Shown: positions 1-5,491 of the stretch, one piece after another
How the letters are laid out: each line of letters begins with the position of its first letter
Numbering within the stretch: the first letter of the stretch is position 1
Origin: Dehalococcoidia bacterium
GTDB lineage: Bacteria > Chloroflexota > Dehalococcoidia > Lucifugimonadales > SHYF01
Length of the DNA: 5,737 bases
Assembly (NCBI GenBank): GCA_009692985.1
Contig: SHYF01000114.1
Span: 1-5,737, forward strand
Direction: 5' to 3'
Made by a program: the position numbers and the translations under genes
Notes under the pieces: model-generated
What the model saw: only the letters and a program-made list of their open reading frames with translations
What the model was told of the DNA's origin: nothing
Database searches by the model: none

Positions 1-359
1 ACGCCAGGTACCACCTCGAAGGGGATGCCTGCTTCAGCCAGGGCCATCGCCTCTTCGCCGCCGCGGCCAAAGACAAATGGGTCGCCACCTTTAAGACGCA
101 CCACGTTTTTGCCTTCCCTGGCGCGCTGGAGCATGTAGGTTATGATTTCGTCCTGGGTGTTGGACTCCCGCCGAGGCCACTTGCCCACGTACTCCACCTC
201 GGCGTCTGAGCGTGCGTGGTGCAGCAGCCGCTCGTCCACCAAACGGTCGTAGAGCACGGTGTCGGCGTGTTGGAGCAGCTCCATGCCGCGCACGGTGATG
301 AGGCCGGGGTCGCCGGGGCCTGCGCCCACTAGGTAGACCGTTCCTGGCCGGATGATCAC
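1..359 (-). CDS. cobA: Uroporphyrinogen-III C-methyltransferase (SUMT), N-terminal part, cut by window edge
   Basis: SUMT uses S-adenosylmethionine to methylate uroporphyrinogen III at C2 and C7, giving precorrin-2, the branch point to siroheme, cobalamin and the alternative heme route. The 119 visible residues carry the family's N-terminal SAM-binding signature, [13 protein letters not shown] at residues 8-20, the segment DTVLYDRLV at 33-41, YVGK at 57-60, and the highly conserved [14 protein letters not shown] at 90-103, and they end at the conserved VVPG. The start is a GTG at 357-359 that overlaps the hemC stop codon by 4 nt (GTGA). A good ribosome site, GGAGG, lies 6 nt upstream, so the gene is probably translationally coupled to hemC. 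The C-terminal half is outside the window. It cannot be told whether this is a stand-alone SUMT (about 250 residues) or a fusion to uroporphyrinogen-III synthase (HemD). It is not a CysG-type fusion with the dehydrogenase at its N-terminus, because the dehydrogenase is a separate gene here. Confidence 0.96.
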   Translation of the reverse strand, partial: MIIRPGTVYLVGAGPGDPGLITVRGMELLQHADTVLYDRLVDERLLHHARSDAEVEYVGKWPRRESNTQDEIITYMLQRAREGKNVVRLKGGDPFVFGRGGEEAMALAEAGIPFEVVPG

Positions 360-1291
360 TGGTTGCCTCCCGGGGCGTTCACCAAGCGAAAAGCGCCTGT
401 TTCCATCAGCTTGCGGTATGCCTCCCGAGCAACAGCATCGGGATCCGATGCGCTACCACGGGCCGACACTCGGTATATGTGCTTGCCATCCTCTTCGGCA
501 AGCATAGCTGTGAGGGTGATAGTATTGCCAGACAGGGAAGCGTAGGCCCCAAAGGGGGCGCGGCAGCCGCCGCCCAGATTTGACAGTAGGGCGCGTTCGG
601 CTCGAACCGAGGCTGCGGTAGAGGCGTCCTGGATGAGGCCTACCATTGCAGCTACATCCGCATCATCCTGGCGTATCTCCAGGGCTAGAGCGCCCTGGCC
701 TGGGGCGGGTAGCATCGTTTCCGCATCAAACACCTGCGACGCTTCCTTCTCGCGACCCAGCCGTCGCAGCCCTGCCAGCGCCACCACCACACCGTCCAGG
801 TCGTTGCCGCGCGCCTTCGCCAGGCGGGTCGCCACGTTGCCTCGCACGGGGGCCACCTTGAGGTCGGGGCGCAGGTGCAGCAGTTGGGTGGCTCGCCTGG
901 GGCTGCCGGTGCCTATGCGCGCCCCTTGGGGCAGCTTGTCCAGAAGCAGGTCCCACCTGTCCACCAGGGCGTCGCGCGGGTCTTCACGGCGCGTGACGGC
1001 GGCGATGAGAAGCCCTTCCGGCTGCGAGGTAGGCATGTCCTTTAGGCTGTGCACCGCTAGATCTATCTCATGGCGCAGCAACGCTACCTCTAGCTCCTTC
1101 ACGAACACGCCCACGCCTAGCTGGACGATAGGGTCCTCAGGATGGATGTCTCCGCCAGTGGCCACGGTGGTCACGCGGAAATGAGCGTTGGGAAATGCCG
1201 CCCGAAGCTGGGCCAACGCCTCCTGCGTCTGCCTTATGGCCAGGTCACTGCCGCGAGTGCCTACTACGATTGTTCTGATGGGGGGTGCCAC
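356..1291 (-). CDS. hemC: Porphobilinogen deaminase (hydroxymethylbilane synthase)
   Basis: HemC is a cytosolic enzyme that joins four porphobilinogen molecules into hydroxymethylbilane, using a covalently bound dipyrromethane cofactor. The 311-residue product matches the usual family length of about 310. Visible hallmarks are the N-terminal GTRGSDLA (11-18), the catalytic-Asp motif HSLKDMPT (81-88, Asp85), the substrate/cofactor arginine region GTGSPRRATQL (127-137), VRGNVATRL (149-157), PAPGQGALA (195-203), and LGGGCRAPFG (239-248), whose Cys243 is the expected cofactor attachment site. The start is GTG at 1289-1291. It puts the protein at the expected N-terminus, but the sequence just upstream has only a weak GAGA-like ribosome site. 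A 148-bp hairpin-rich gap separates it from hemA upstream. Its stop overlaps the start of the SUMT gene. All key residues seem intact. Confidence 0.98.
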   Translation of the reverse strand: MAPPIRTIVVGTRGSDLAIRQTQEALAQLRAAFPNAHFRVTTVATGGDIHPEDPIVQLGVGVFVKELEVALLRHEIDLAVHSLKDMPTSQPEGLLIAAVTRREDPRDALVDRWDLLLDKLPQGARIGTGSPRRATQLLHLRPDLKVAPVRGNVATRLAKARGNDLDGVVVALAGLRRLGREKEASQVFDAETMLPAPGQGALALEIRQDDADVAAMVGLIQDASTAASVRAERALLSNLGGGCRAPFGAYASLSGNTITLTAMLAEEDGKHIYRVSARGSASDPDAVAREAYRKLMETGAFRLVNAPGGNQ

Positions 1292-1317
1292 GCTAGTGTC
1301 TCGGCTTGTTGGTTGTT

Positions 1318-1352
1318 CCGCTCATCCTGGGCCCGTCGAAGGAGATGAGCGG
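1318..1352. repeat. Inverted repeat, hairpin 1 of the hemA-hemC gap
   Basis: Perfect 9-bp arms, CCGCTCATC (1318-1326) and GATGAGCGG (1344-1352), enclose a 17-nt loop containing GTCGAAGG. The loop motif recurs near 4487-4494, which suggests a dispersed repeat family rather than a gene-specific structure. On the minus strand it lies about 27 nt before the hemC start, so in an hemA-hemC transcript it would fold just upstream of the weak hemC ribosome site. Confidence 0.7.
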
Positions 1353-1362
1353 CTATGTATCC

Positions 1363-1388
1363 AAACCCCCGACTTAAGTCGGGGGTTT
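1363..1388. repeat. Perfect 26-nt palindrome, possible bidirectional terminator/attenuator
   Basis: Two perfect 13-bp arms meet without a spacer: AAACCCCCGACTT at 1363-1375 and AAGTCGGGGGTTT at 1376-1388. RNA from either strand would form a strong G/C stem ending in UUU. It lies about 50 nt after the hemA stop in the direction of transcription. The U run is only three, so full Rho-independent termination is uncertain; partial termination or mRNA-end protection is also possible. A mobile REP-type repeat is the main alternative. Confidence 0.6.
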
Positions 1389-1394
1389 CAAAGC

Positions 1395-1431
1395 TCCGCT
1401 CGTGGTGAGCTTCTCGGACCATACGAGCGGA
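1395..1431. repeat. Inverted repeat, hairpin 3 of the hemA-hemC gap, dispersed repeat copy
   Basis: Perfect 9-bp arms, TCCGCTCGT (1395-1403) and ACGAGCGGA (1423-1431), frame an inner sequence GGTGAGCTTCTCGGACCAT. The 23 nt at 1400-1422 match 4430-4452 on the opposite strand at 21 of 23 positions, so this is a copy of an interspersed repeat. It begins 8 nt past the hemA stop codon. Confidence 0.72.
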
Positions 1432-1439
1432 TCACTGGG

Positions 1440-2693
1440 TCACTCCCCCTCTTTCCCCAGGTCGAACAGCTCCCGCGCTGTCTTGGTGTAAGCGGGACTC
1501 CGTTTCTCTTTCAGCGAGGTGATGGGTTGGTGCATTAGCTTCTTGACCAGTGCCTTGCTGAAGGCCGTCAACCTCCGTTGCGCCTCTTCATCCAGGTCCG
1601 GCAACCGCTTCATGATCTTGGCAAGCTCCGTGGCCCGGAGGTTCTCGGCCTGCTCTCGGATGGCGGCTACGGTTGGTATCACTTCTAGCGATGAGAGCCA
1701 CTCCATGTACTGGCCCACCTCTTCTTCAACGATTCTTTTCACTTTCTCGGCCTCCTGCTCCCGCAGGCGACGGTTCGTCTCTGCTACGATTTCTAGGTCG
1801 TCAATGTCGTACAGGTGGACGCCGGGGAAGGCCCTCACAGCCGGGTCTATGTCCCGTGGGACTGCAATGTCCATGAGAAACAGGGGGCGTTCTGCGGATA
1901 TCCTGGCCCGCGCCACCATCTCCGGCGTTATCGTGTAGCCGGGCGACCCCGTGGCGCTGACCACGATGTCTGCTCCCTCCAACATCTCGGCCAGGTCTCC
2001 AAATGGCACTGCACGGCCACCAAGCTGGTCAGCCATATCTACGGCCCGTTGGTAGGTGCGATTGGTCACGGTGATGTCGGCAACACCGGCGTCGGCCAGG
2101 GCCTGGGCCGCCAGTTTGCCTGCGTCTCCCAGGCCAACGACTAGGACACGTTTGTCCCGCAAGTCGCCCAGGGCGCGGCGGGCCATCTCTACTGCAGCGC
2201 GGCTTACGGACAGGGCGTTCCGCCCGATGTTGGTCTCGCGCCTGGCCCTTTTCCCCACGCGCAGCGCATGGTGGAACAGCCGTGCCAAAGTACCTCCGGT
2301 TAATCCGGAACGGCTAGCGGCGCCGTAGGCATCCCGTACCTGGCCCAGGATCTGCGACTCGCCTATGATTAGCGAGTCCAGCCCAGAAGCTACGCGGAAA
2401 AGGTGGCGGACAGCCTTTCGCTGGCTGTAGGCGTACAGGTGAGGCTCGATGTCGCGCCGGGCCACCCGGTGGTAGGCGGTGATGAACCCCTTCAAGCTCT
2501 CCGTGCCCTTAGCGACCGTAGGCATCAGGGCATACACCTCCGACCGGTTGCAGGTGGATAGGATAACTCCGTTGCCCACCCTGAGGCGCAGCGTTTCCAG
2601 GGCCTCGTTCATCTCCTCTGGGCCTACCGTCAACTGCTCCCGTAGTGCCAGATTGGCGGTCTGGTGGTTCAACCCTATGGCCACGATCTTCAT
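1440..2693 (-). CDS. hemA: Glutamyl-tRNA reductase
   Basis: This enzyme reduces Glu-tRNA(Glu) with NADPH to glutamate-1-semialdehyde, the first committed step of the C5 route to 5-aminolevulinate. The 417 residues fit the usual family length. Motifs in order are GLNHQTANLALRE (7-19), the catalytic STCNRSEVY (46-54, nucleophile Cys48), HLFRVASGLDSLIIGESQILGQV (97-119), the NADPH-binding Rossmann loop VLVVGLGDAGKLAA (183-196, slightly unlike the more usual GAGEMG), LMDIAVPRDIDP near 273-284, YDIDDL (305-310), and the C-terminal dimerisation helices. The ATG start overlaps the stop of the upstream dehydrogenase gene by 4 nt (ATGA). AGGAG sits 8 nt upstream at 2702-2706, inside that gene, which suggests translational coupling. 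Carrying hemA with siroheme genes means precursor supply is made together with the siroheme branch. HemL and HemB are not seen in the window. Confidence 0.98.
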   Translation of the reverse strand: MKIVAIGLNHQTANLALREQLTVGPEEMNEALETLRLRVGNGVILSTCNRSEVYALMPTVAKGTESLKGFITAYHRVARRDIEPHLYAYSQRKAVRHLFRVASGLDSLIIGESQILGQVRDAYGAASRSGLTGGTLARLFHHALRVGKRARRETNIGRNALSVSRAAVEMARRALGDLRDKRVLVVGLGDAGKLAAQALADAGVADITVTNRTYQRAVDMADQLGGRAVPFGDLAEMLEGADIVVSATGSPGYTITPEMVARARISAERPLFLMDIAVPRDIDPAVRAFPGVHLYDIDDLEIVAETNRRLREQEAEKVKRIVEEEVGQYMEWLSSLEVIPTVAAIREQAENLRATELAKIMKRLPDLDEEAQRRLTAFSKALVKKLMHQPITSLKEKRSPAYTKTARELFDLGKEGE

Positions 2694-3346
2694 GCTCGTG
2701 TCTCCTGCGTTGCTCTGGGCTGTTCCTGGAGCATACGAAGCAGCCTCTCCCTGGCCTCATCCTGTCGTCCGTCGTGAAAGAGGTCCAGCAGCTCGTTGTC
2801 CATGCATTCCTGCCACCGTTCTGGGTCTGGCCGCACTCCTTTCCTGCGCAGCGACAGGCGGACCTCCGATAGCATGTCCGCCATGTCCGCCCAGCGTAGC
2901 ACTGGGCTTTCGCTCAGCTCCTCTCGCAGCCGTCGAGCCAGCGCAGGGCTGAGCCCAGCGGTGGATATGGCAAAGGTGACGTCCCCCCTTCGCACTATGG
3001 CCGGGGCAATGAAGCTGCACAGGTTGGTGGTGTCCACAACGTTCAGCATCACGCCCCGCCGCTCCGCCTCCTTGGCCACCTCCATGTAGACTCTGGGCCT
3101 ATCGTTTTCCGCAATGGCCAGGAATACGCCCTCCAGGTCGCCCGCCTGGTACTCCCTGGATAACCAGTTTATCAGGCCACGATTAGCCAGGTCTTGGAGC
3201 ACAACTGTAACCGTGGGGTTGATGACTGTGACCTTAGCTCTGCACTCCACCAGCCCCTGGGCCTTGCGTTGCGCCTCGGCTCCGCCTCCGACGATCACGC
3301 ACCGGCGGCCTTTCAGGTTCAAGTAGACGGGGTAGTAGGATGGCAT
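2690..3346 (-). CDS. Precorrin-2 dehydrogenase / possible sirohydrochlorin ferrochelatase (Met8/SirC family)
   Basis: Enzymes of this family oxidise precorrin-2 to sirohydrochlorin with NAD+. Some members (Met8p, the CysG N-terminal module) also insert iron to make siroheme, while others (SirC) only oxidise. The 218-residue protein starts with YYPVYLNLKGRRCVIVGGG, the typical beta strand and glycine-rich NAD loop (GGGAEAQRKAQGL, 20-32). It then has NVVDTTNLCSFIAPAIVRRGD (112-132) with the conserved Asp of the NVVD motif (Asp115), and ISTAGLSPALARRLREEL (127-144 region), the family signature. A short C-terminal helical domain ends in DEARERLLRML. The start is ATG at 3344-3346 with a G-rich ribosome site (GGGGGAAG) just upstream. 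It lies 11 nt after the siroheme decarboxylase stop, and its own stop overlaps hemA. Whether it also chelates iron cannot be decided from sequence. No separate SirB-like chelatase is visible. Confidence 0.94.
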   Translation of the reverse strand: MPSYYPVYLNLKGRRCVIVGGGAEAQRKAQGLVECRAKVTVINPTVTVVLQDLANRGLINWLSREYQAGDLEGVFLAIAENDRPRVYMEVAKEAERRGVMLNVVDTTNLCSFIAPAIVRRGDVTFAISTAGLSPALARRLREELSESPVLRWADMADMLSEVRLSLRRKGVRPDPERWQECMDNELLDLFHDGRQDEARERLLRMLQEQPRATQETRA

Positions 3347-3357
3347 AGACTTCCCCC

Positions 3358-4362
3358 TTACACGAAGTACCTTACCCGGGTCTTCTTGTACTCCCGGTAG
3401 CTGTAAAGCACCTGATAGTCAGCGATGCCCGTCTGCTGTGATATCTCCCGGGCAATCTCTTCGCACCCCTCTTTGGATGTGGCGTGGATCATGCTGAAGT
3501 GGGTGTACTGCCAGTCTGGGAATGTTGGCCGCTCGTAGCAGTGGGTCACGGCAGGATTAGCCGCCATGATCCGTCCCACCTCCTCTGACCGCTCCGGCTG
3601 GACCTTCCACACTGCCATGCCGTTGGCGCGAAAACCCGCCCGACGGTGGTGCAGCACGGCGCTGAAGCGGCGCATTATCCCACGCTCCTGGAATGCCTTG
3701 CCGTATGAGAACAGCTCCTCCTCGCTGATGCCCAGGCGTTTCGCCATGCCCTCAAAGGGCCGAGGAGTGAGCGCTATATCCTCTTGAAGCTCGCGGATGA
3801 CCTGAACCTCAAAATCGGTGACTGGCTCCACCTTGTTCCAGTTGGCCTGCCCATCCTTGTAGCCATCGGGGCTGTAGTATTCGTGGGCAGCGCCCTGCTC
3901 CTCCACCATGTCGAAATTGACGCCTATCTTGAAGAACCGGATGGTGGGCATTATGCGGACGGCTTCGGCGTGCGTCTCCTTGGCCAGGCGGTCCACCGTC
4001 TCCTCCAAGACCTCGCCAGGAGGCACCGCTATGGTGAACCACAGGTTGAAGTATCCGTTGCGGGCGTAGTTGTGGCTGACCCCAGGGTGTTCGTTGATAT
4101 GGTGGGCCGCCCTGGTAAGTGACCCGTGAGGGAATCGCGCAGCTACCAGGCAGGTCTTATAGCCCAAGCGCCGCGTATCGAATATGGCGCTGATCTGCCG
4201 CACCACGTTTTTCTTTTTCAGGGCGGCCACGCGCCGGATTACCTCTTCTTCGGGTACGTCTAGCTGGCTACCAATAGCCTTGAACGGCTTGGATACCAGC
4301 GGGAAGGATGACTGGATGATATTAAGCAGTTGGCGGTCTACCAATTCCATCTGGGCTACCAT
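3358..4362 (-). CDS. Siroheme decarboxylase, AhbA-AhbB (NirD-NirL type) fused in one chain
   Basis: Proteins of this family look like Lrp/AsnC regulators but are enzymes that remove two acetate carboxyls from siroheme, giving 12,18-didecarboxysiroheme for heme (Ahb route) or heme d1 (Nir route). The 334 residues are two tandem copies of the fold. Copy one has an AsnC-type helix-turn-helix at about 8-58 and a ligand domain at about 60-160 with GVSHNYARNGYFNLWFTIAV (94-113, His97). After a linker, copy two has a helix-turn-helix at about 180-232 and a ligand domain to the end with HHRRAGF (238-244) and AVTHCYERPTFPDWQYTHFSMIHA (261-284, His264). The SHNY and THCYERP motifs are diagnostic and differ from true Lrp regulators. 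ATG at 4360-4362 has AGGAG 5 nt upstream. The cluster with dehydrogenase, hemA, hemC and SUMT supports the enzymatic role. AhbA and AhbB are separate chains in well-studied sulfate reducers and archaea. A fused NirDL form is known in some denitrifiers, so the pathway (heme or d1) stays open. Confidence 0.9.
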   Translation of the reverse strand: MVAQMELVDRQLLNIIQSSFPLVSKPFKAIGSQLDVPEEEVIRRVAALKKKNVVRQISAIFDTRRLGYKTCLVAARFPHGSLTRAAHHINEHPGVSHNYARNGYFNLWFTIAVPPGEVLEETVDRLAKETHAEAVRIMPTIRFFKIGVNFDMVEEQGAAHEYYSPDGYKDGQANWNKVEPVTDFEVQVIRELQEDIALTPRPFEGMAKRLGISEEELFSYGKAFQERGIMRRFSAVLHHRRAGFRANGMAVWKVQPERSEEVGRIMAANPAVTHCYERPTFPDWQYTHFSMIHATSKEGCEEIAREISQQTGIADYQVLYSYREYKKTRVRYFV

Positions 4363-4367
4363 GCTTG

Positions 4368-4372
4368 CTCCT
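4368..4372 (-). promoter_or_regulatory. Ribosome binding site of the siroheme decarboxylase gene
   Basis: AGGAG on the minus strand, 5 nt before the ATG at 4360-4362. It decides the start in favour of this ATG over an in-frame ATG four codons further in (residue 5), which has no comparable site. Confidence 0.7.
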
Positions 4373-4429
4373 AAGAATCCACTCTTTTAAGTTACCTGAA
4401 TGATTCTGGTGGTTGCCACTGGAGGCTTC

Positions 4430-4492
4430 ATGGTTCGACAAGCTCACCACGAATGGGAAAGAGCATATTTCGTTCGCTCTGAGCTTGTCGAA
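4430..4492. repeat. Hairpin-forming dispersed repeat between the regulator and the decarboxylase gene
   Basis: Arms TTCGACAAGCTCA (4434-4446) and TGAGCTTGTCGAA (4480-4492) are a perfect 13-bp inverted repeat. A nested pair, ACGAA (4449-4453) and TTCGT (4469-4473), extends the stem with an asymmetric bulge. The left side is a second copy of the repeat at 1400-1422. In the regulator-to-operon direction it would fold about 80 nt after the regulator stop and could act as a transcript end, but no T run follows. The rest of the 4363-4573 gap shows no coding potential that I can support. Confidence 0.72.
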
Positions 4493-4573
4493 GGGCGACC
4501 TCAGGCCATTTAGCTTTCTTTCGATCGGGATCCTGGCTACGCCAGCCGACGGAGGGCTGCAATCCGCTCCTCC

Positions 4574-5236
4574 TCACCCTGCTTGGTTCACGGCTACCCT
4601 CGCACCGGCCTCCTGGTAGGCTCTAACAATGCCCTTTAGGACTTCGTCCGTTACCGCATTCACCTGTTCCCATTTCCGGTACACTGCTCCTGGTGAGTTG
4701 CCGGAGGTGTCAACGCTCTGAAGCCCTTCCACCAGCGAGTTGCGAAAGAAGATAAAGGCTTGGGTGGCCTCCACCAGGGGTAATCCCAGGCGCGCCGTTT
4801 CCGTTGCGTACTCCTCGCCCACCAGTCGGGCCGAGGCCAGCAACTCCGACCTATGTCCATGTCCGCCCATATAGTCCGAGGCCACTGTAAGGAGGCGATA
4901 CCCAAACAGACGCATGCGCCCCCTGTTCTCCTCGTGGATGTGTCCGTACCAGCTCTGGTTGACCATGGAGCGGTGGTGCAGGCGCCGCCGGATGTGCCGC
5001 AGCGCAGCCTCCATCACCCCGGACCGCGTGTCCTCGTTTTCGACGGGCGACGTCCCCGCCACCAAGGCACGCAGGTCGCCCTGGGAGAAACGCCGGTGGC
5101 CTCCGGGTGTACGATAAGAGCGTATGAGGCCCCTGTCCGCCCAGCGGCGTAGTGTGGCCTCATTCACCTCCAGCACCTTGCAAGCGGCGCCCAAGGGCAC
5201 CCATTGCCGCTTGTCCGATTCAATGACCTTGACCAT
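4574..5236 (-). CDS. Helix-turn-helix regulator with C-terminal helical (RsbRD-N-like) domain
   Basis: A probable transcription regulator of about 220 residues. With the ATG at 5234-5236 as start, residues 12-58 form a MerR/excisionase-type winged helix-turn-helix: PLGAACKVLEVNEATLRRWADRG, then RTPGGHRRF (42-50), the wing signature of this family. Residues from about 70 to 215 are helical, with RLGLPLVEATQAFIFFRNSLVEGL (129-152) resembling the N-terminal domain of RsbRD-type stress proteins and some histidine-kinase sensor regions. That match is from memory of the pattern, not from a search. It has no B12-binding Rossmann domain like CarH. I prefer the ATG start because AGG lies 6 nt upstream; an in-frame TTG at 5249-5251 would add five residues but has no ribosome site. 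It reads toward the heme/siroheme operon, 211 bp upstream of the decarboxylase, so it may regulate that operon or itself. Target and ligand are unknown. Confidence 0.85.
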   Translation of the reverse strand: MVKVIESDKRQWVPLGAACKVLEVNEATLRRWADRGLIRSYRTPGGHRRFSQGDLRALVAGTSPVENEDTRSGVMEAALRHIRRRLHHRSMVNQSWYGHIHEENRGRMRLFGYRLLTVASDYMGGHGHRSELLASARLVGEEYATETARLGLPLVEATQAFIFFRNSLVEGLQSVDTSGNSPGAVYRKWEQVNAVTDEVLKGIVRAYQEAGARVAVNQAG

Positions 5237-5243
5237 CGGTAAC

Positions 5244-5258
5244 CTGTACAATTCTGTA
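5244..5258 (-). promoter_or_regulatory. Tandem TACAG direct repeat before the regulator start, possible operator
   Basis: On the minus strand TACAG occurs at 5258-5254 and again at 5248-5244, a 10-bp period or one helical turn. It lies directly upstream of the preferred start codon and downstream of the candidate promoter. Direct repeats at such a spacing are compatible with binding by small MerR-like (BldC-type) proteins, which use head-to-tail sites. Autoregulation is only an inference. Confidence 0.25.
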
Positions 5259-5290
5259 GTATTATTGTGGCTGACGCAGTACGGGGCATT

Positions 5291-5320
5291 AGAATATCAG
5301 GAGGCCGAGCCGCTCGTCAA
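5291..5320 (-). promoter_or_regulatory. Candidate sigma70-type promoter of the regulator gene
   Basis: On the minus strand TTGACG (5320-5315, one mismatch to the -35 consensus) is followed after 18 nt by TATTCT (5296-5291, four of six matches to the -10 consensus). Start of transcription would be near 5284, giving a leader of about 48 nt before the preferred ATG at 5236. This is found by eye in a short AT-richer stretch; chance matches are possible. Confidence 0.35.
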
Positions 5321-5330
5321 TGGCTTTGGC

Positions 5331-5461
5331 GCTTTGCACAACAAGTCATTCTGAGCACAGCCGAGAATCTGGGGCGGGCATTCCCAGCCACCCCAGACCC
5401 TTCGTCCCGACACGTCGGGACTCAGGGTGACGGCGGGCGAAGGAGAGTTTTTGTGCAAAGC
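5331..5461. mobile_element. MITE-like palindromic element in the regulator-pcm spacer
   Basis: Nested inverted repeats make the whole 131 bp one palindromic unit. The ends are GCTTTGCACAA (5331-5341) and its exact complement (5451-5461), with 13 of 14 pairs matching if extended inward. Inside are GTCATTCTGAG (5345-5355) with CTCAGGGTGAC (5421-5431), 9 of 11 pairs, and TCTGGGGCGG (5368-5377) with CCACCCCAGA (5388-5397), 9 of 10. There is also a perfect local stem GTCCCGAC/GTCGGGAC (5404-5421) with a 2-nt loop. TTTGGC occurs at 5325-5330 and 5465-5470 and may be a target duplication. No coding sequence is inside, so movement would need a transposase elsewhere. Confidence 0.65.
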
Positions 5462-5491
5462 CGTTTTGGCCCTTGAAAATGGGAGTACGCC

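Noticed and set aside
633..1184. A 183-residue open frame on the plus strand opposite hemC
   Set aside because: It is antisense to well-supported hemC, has a low-complexity Ser/Arg/Pro-rich product typical of reversed GC-rich genes, and shows no family motif.
2479..2952. A 157-residue plus-strand open frame across the hemA/dehydrogenase junction
   Set aside because: It lies antisense to two clear genes and has no recognisable domain or ribosome site.
3358..4362. Reading this gene as an ordinary Lrp/AsnC transcription regulator
   Set aside because: Two tandem AsnC-like units with SHNY and THCYERP motifs and the siroheme gene context fit siroheme decarboxylase far better than a single-unit Lrp regulator of about 150-165 residues.
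4374..4407. AGAATC (4374-4379) and GATTCT (4402-4407) inverted repeat upstream of the decarboxylase
   Set aside because: Only 6-bp arms 22 nt apart in an AT-richer leader; too weak to call an operator without conservation data.
4574..5251. TTG at 5249-5251 as start of the regulator
   Set aside because: In frame, but there is no ribosome site before it, whereas the ATG at 5234-5236 has AGG at a normal distance and begins closer to the HTH domain.
5451..5480. A possible promoter for pcm (TTGTGC and GAAAAT)
   Set aside because: Poor consensus match, and a start site there would leave almost no leader to hold the GGGAG ribosome site.
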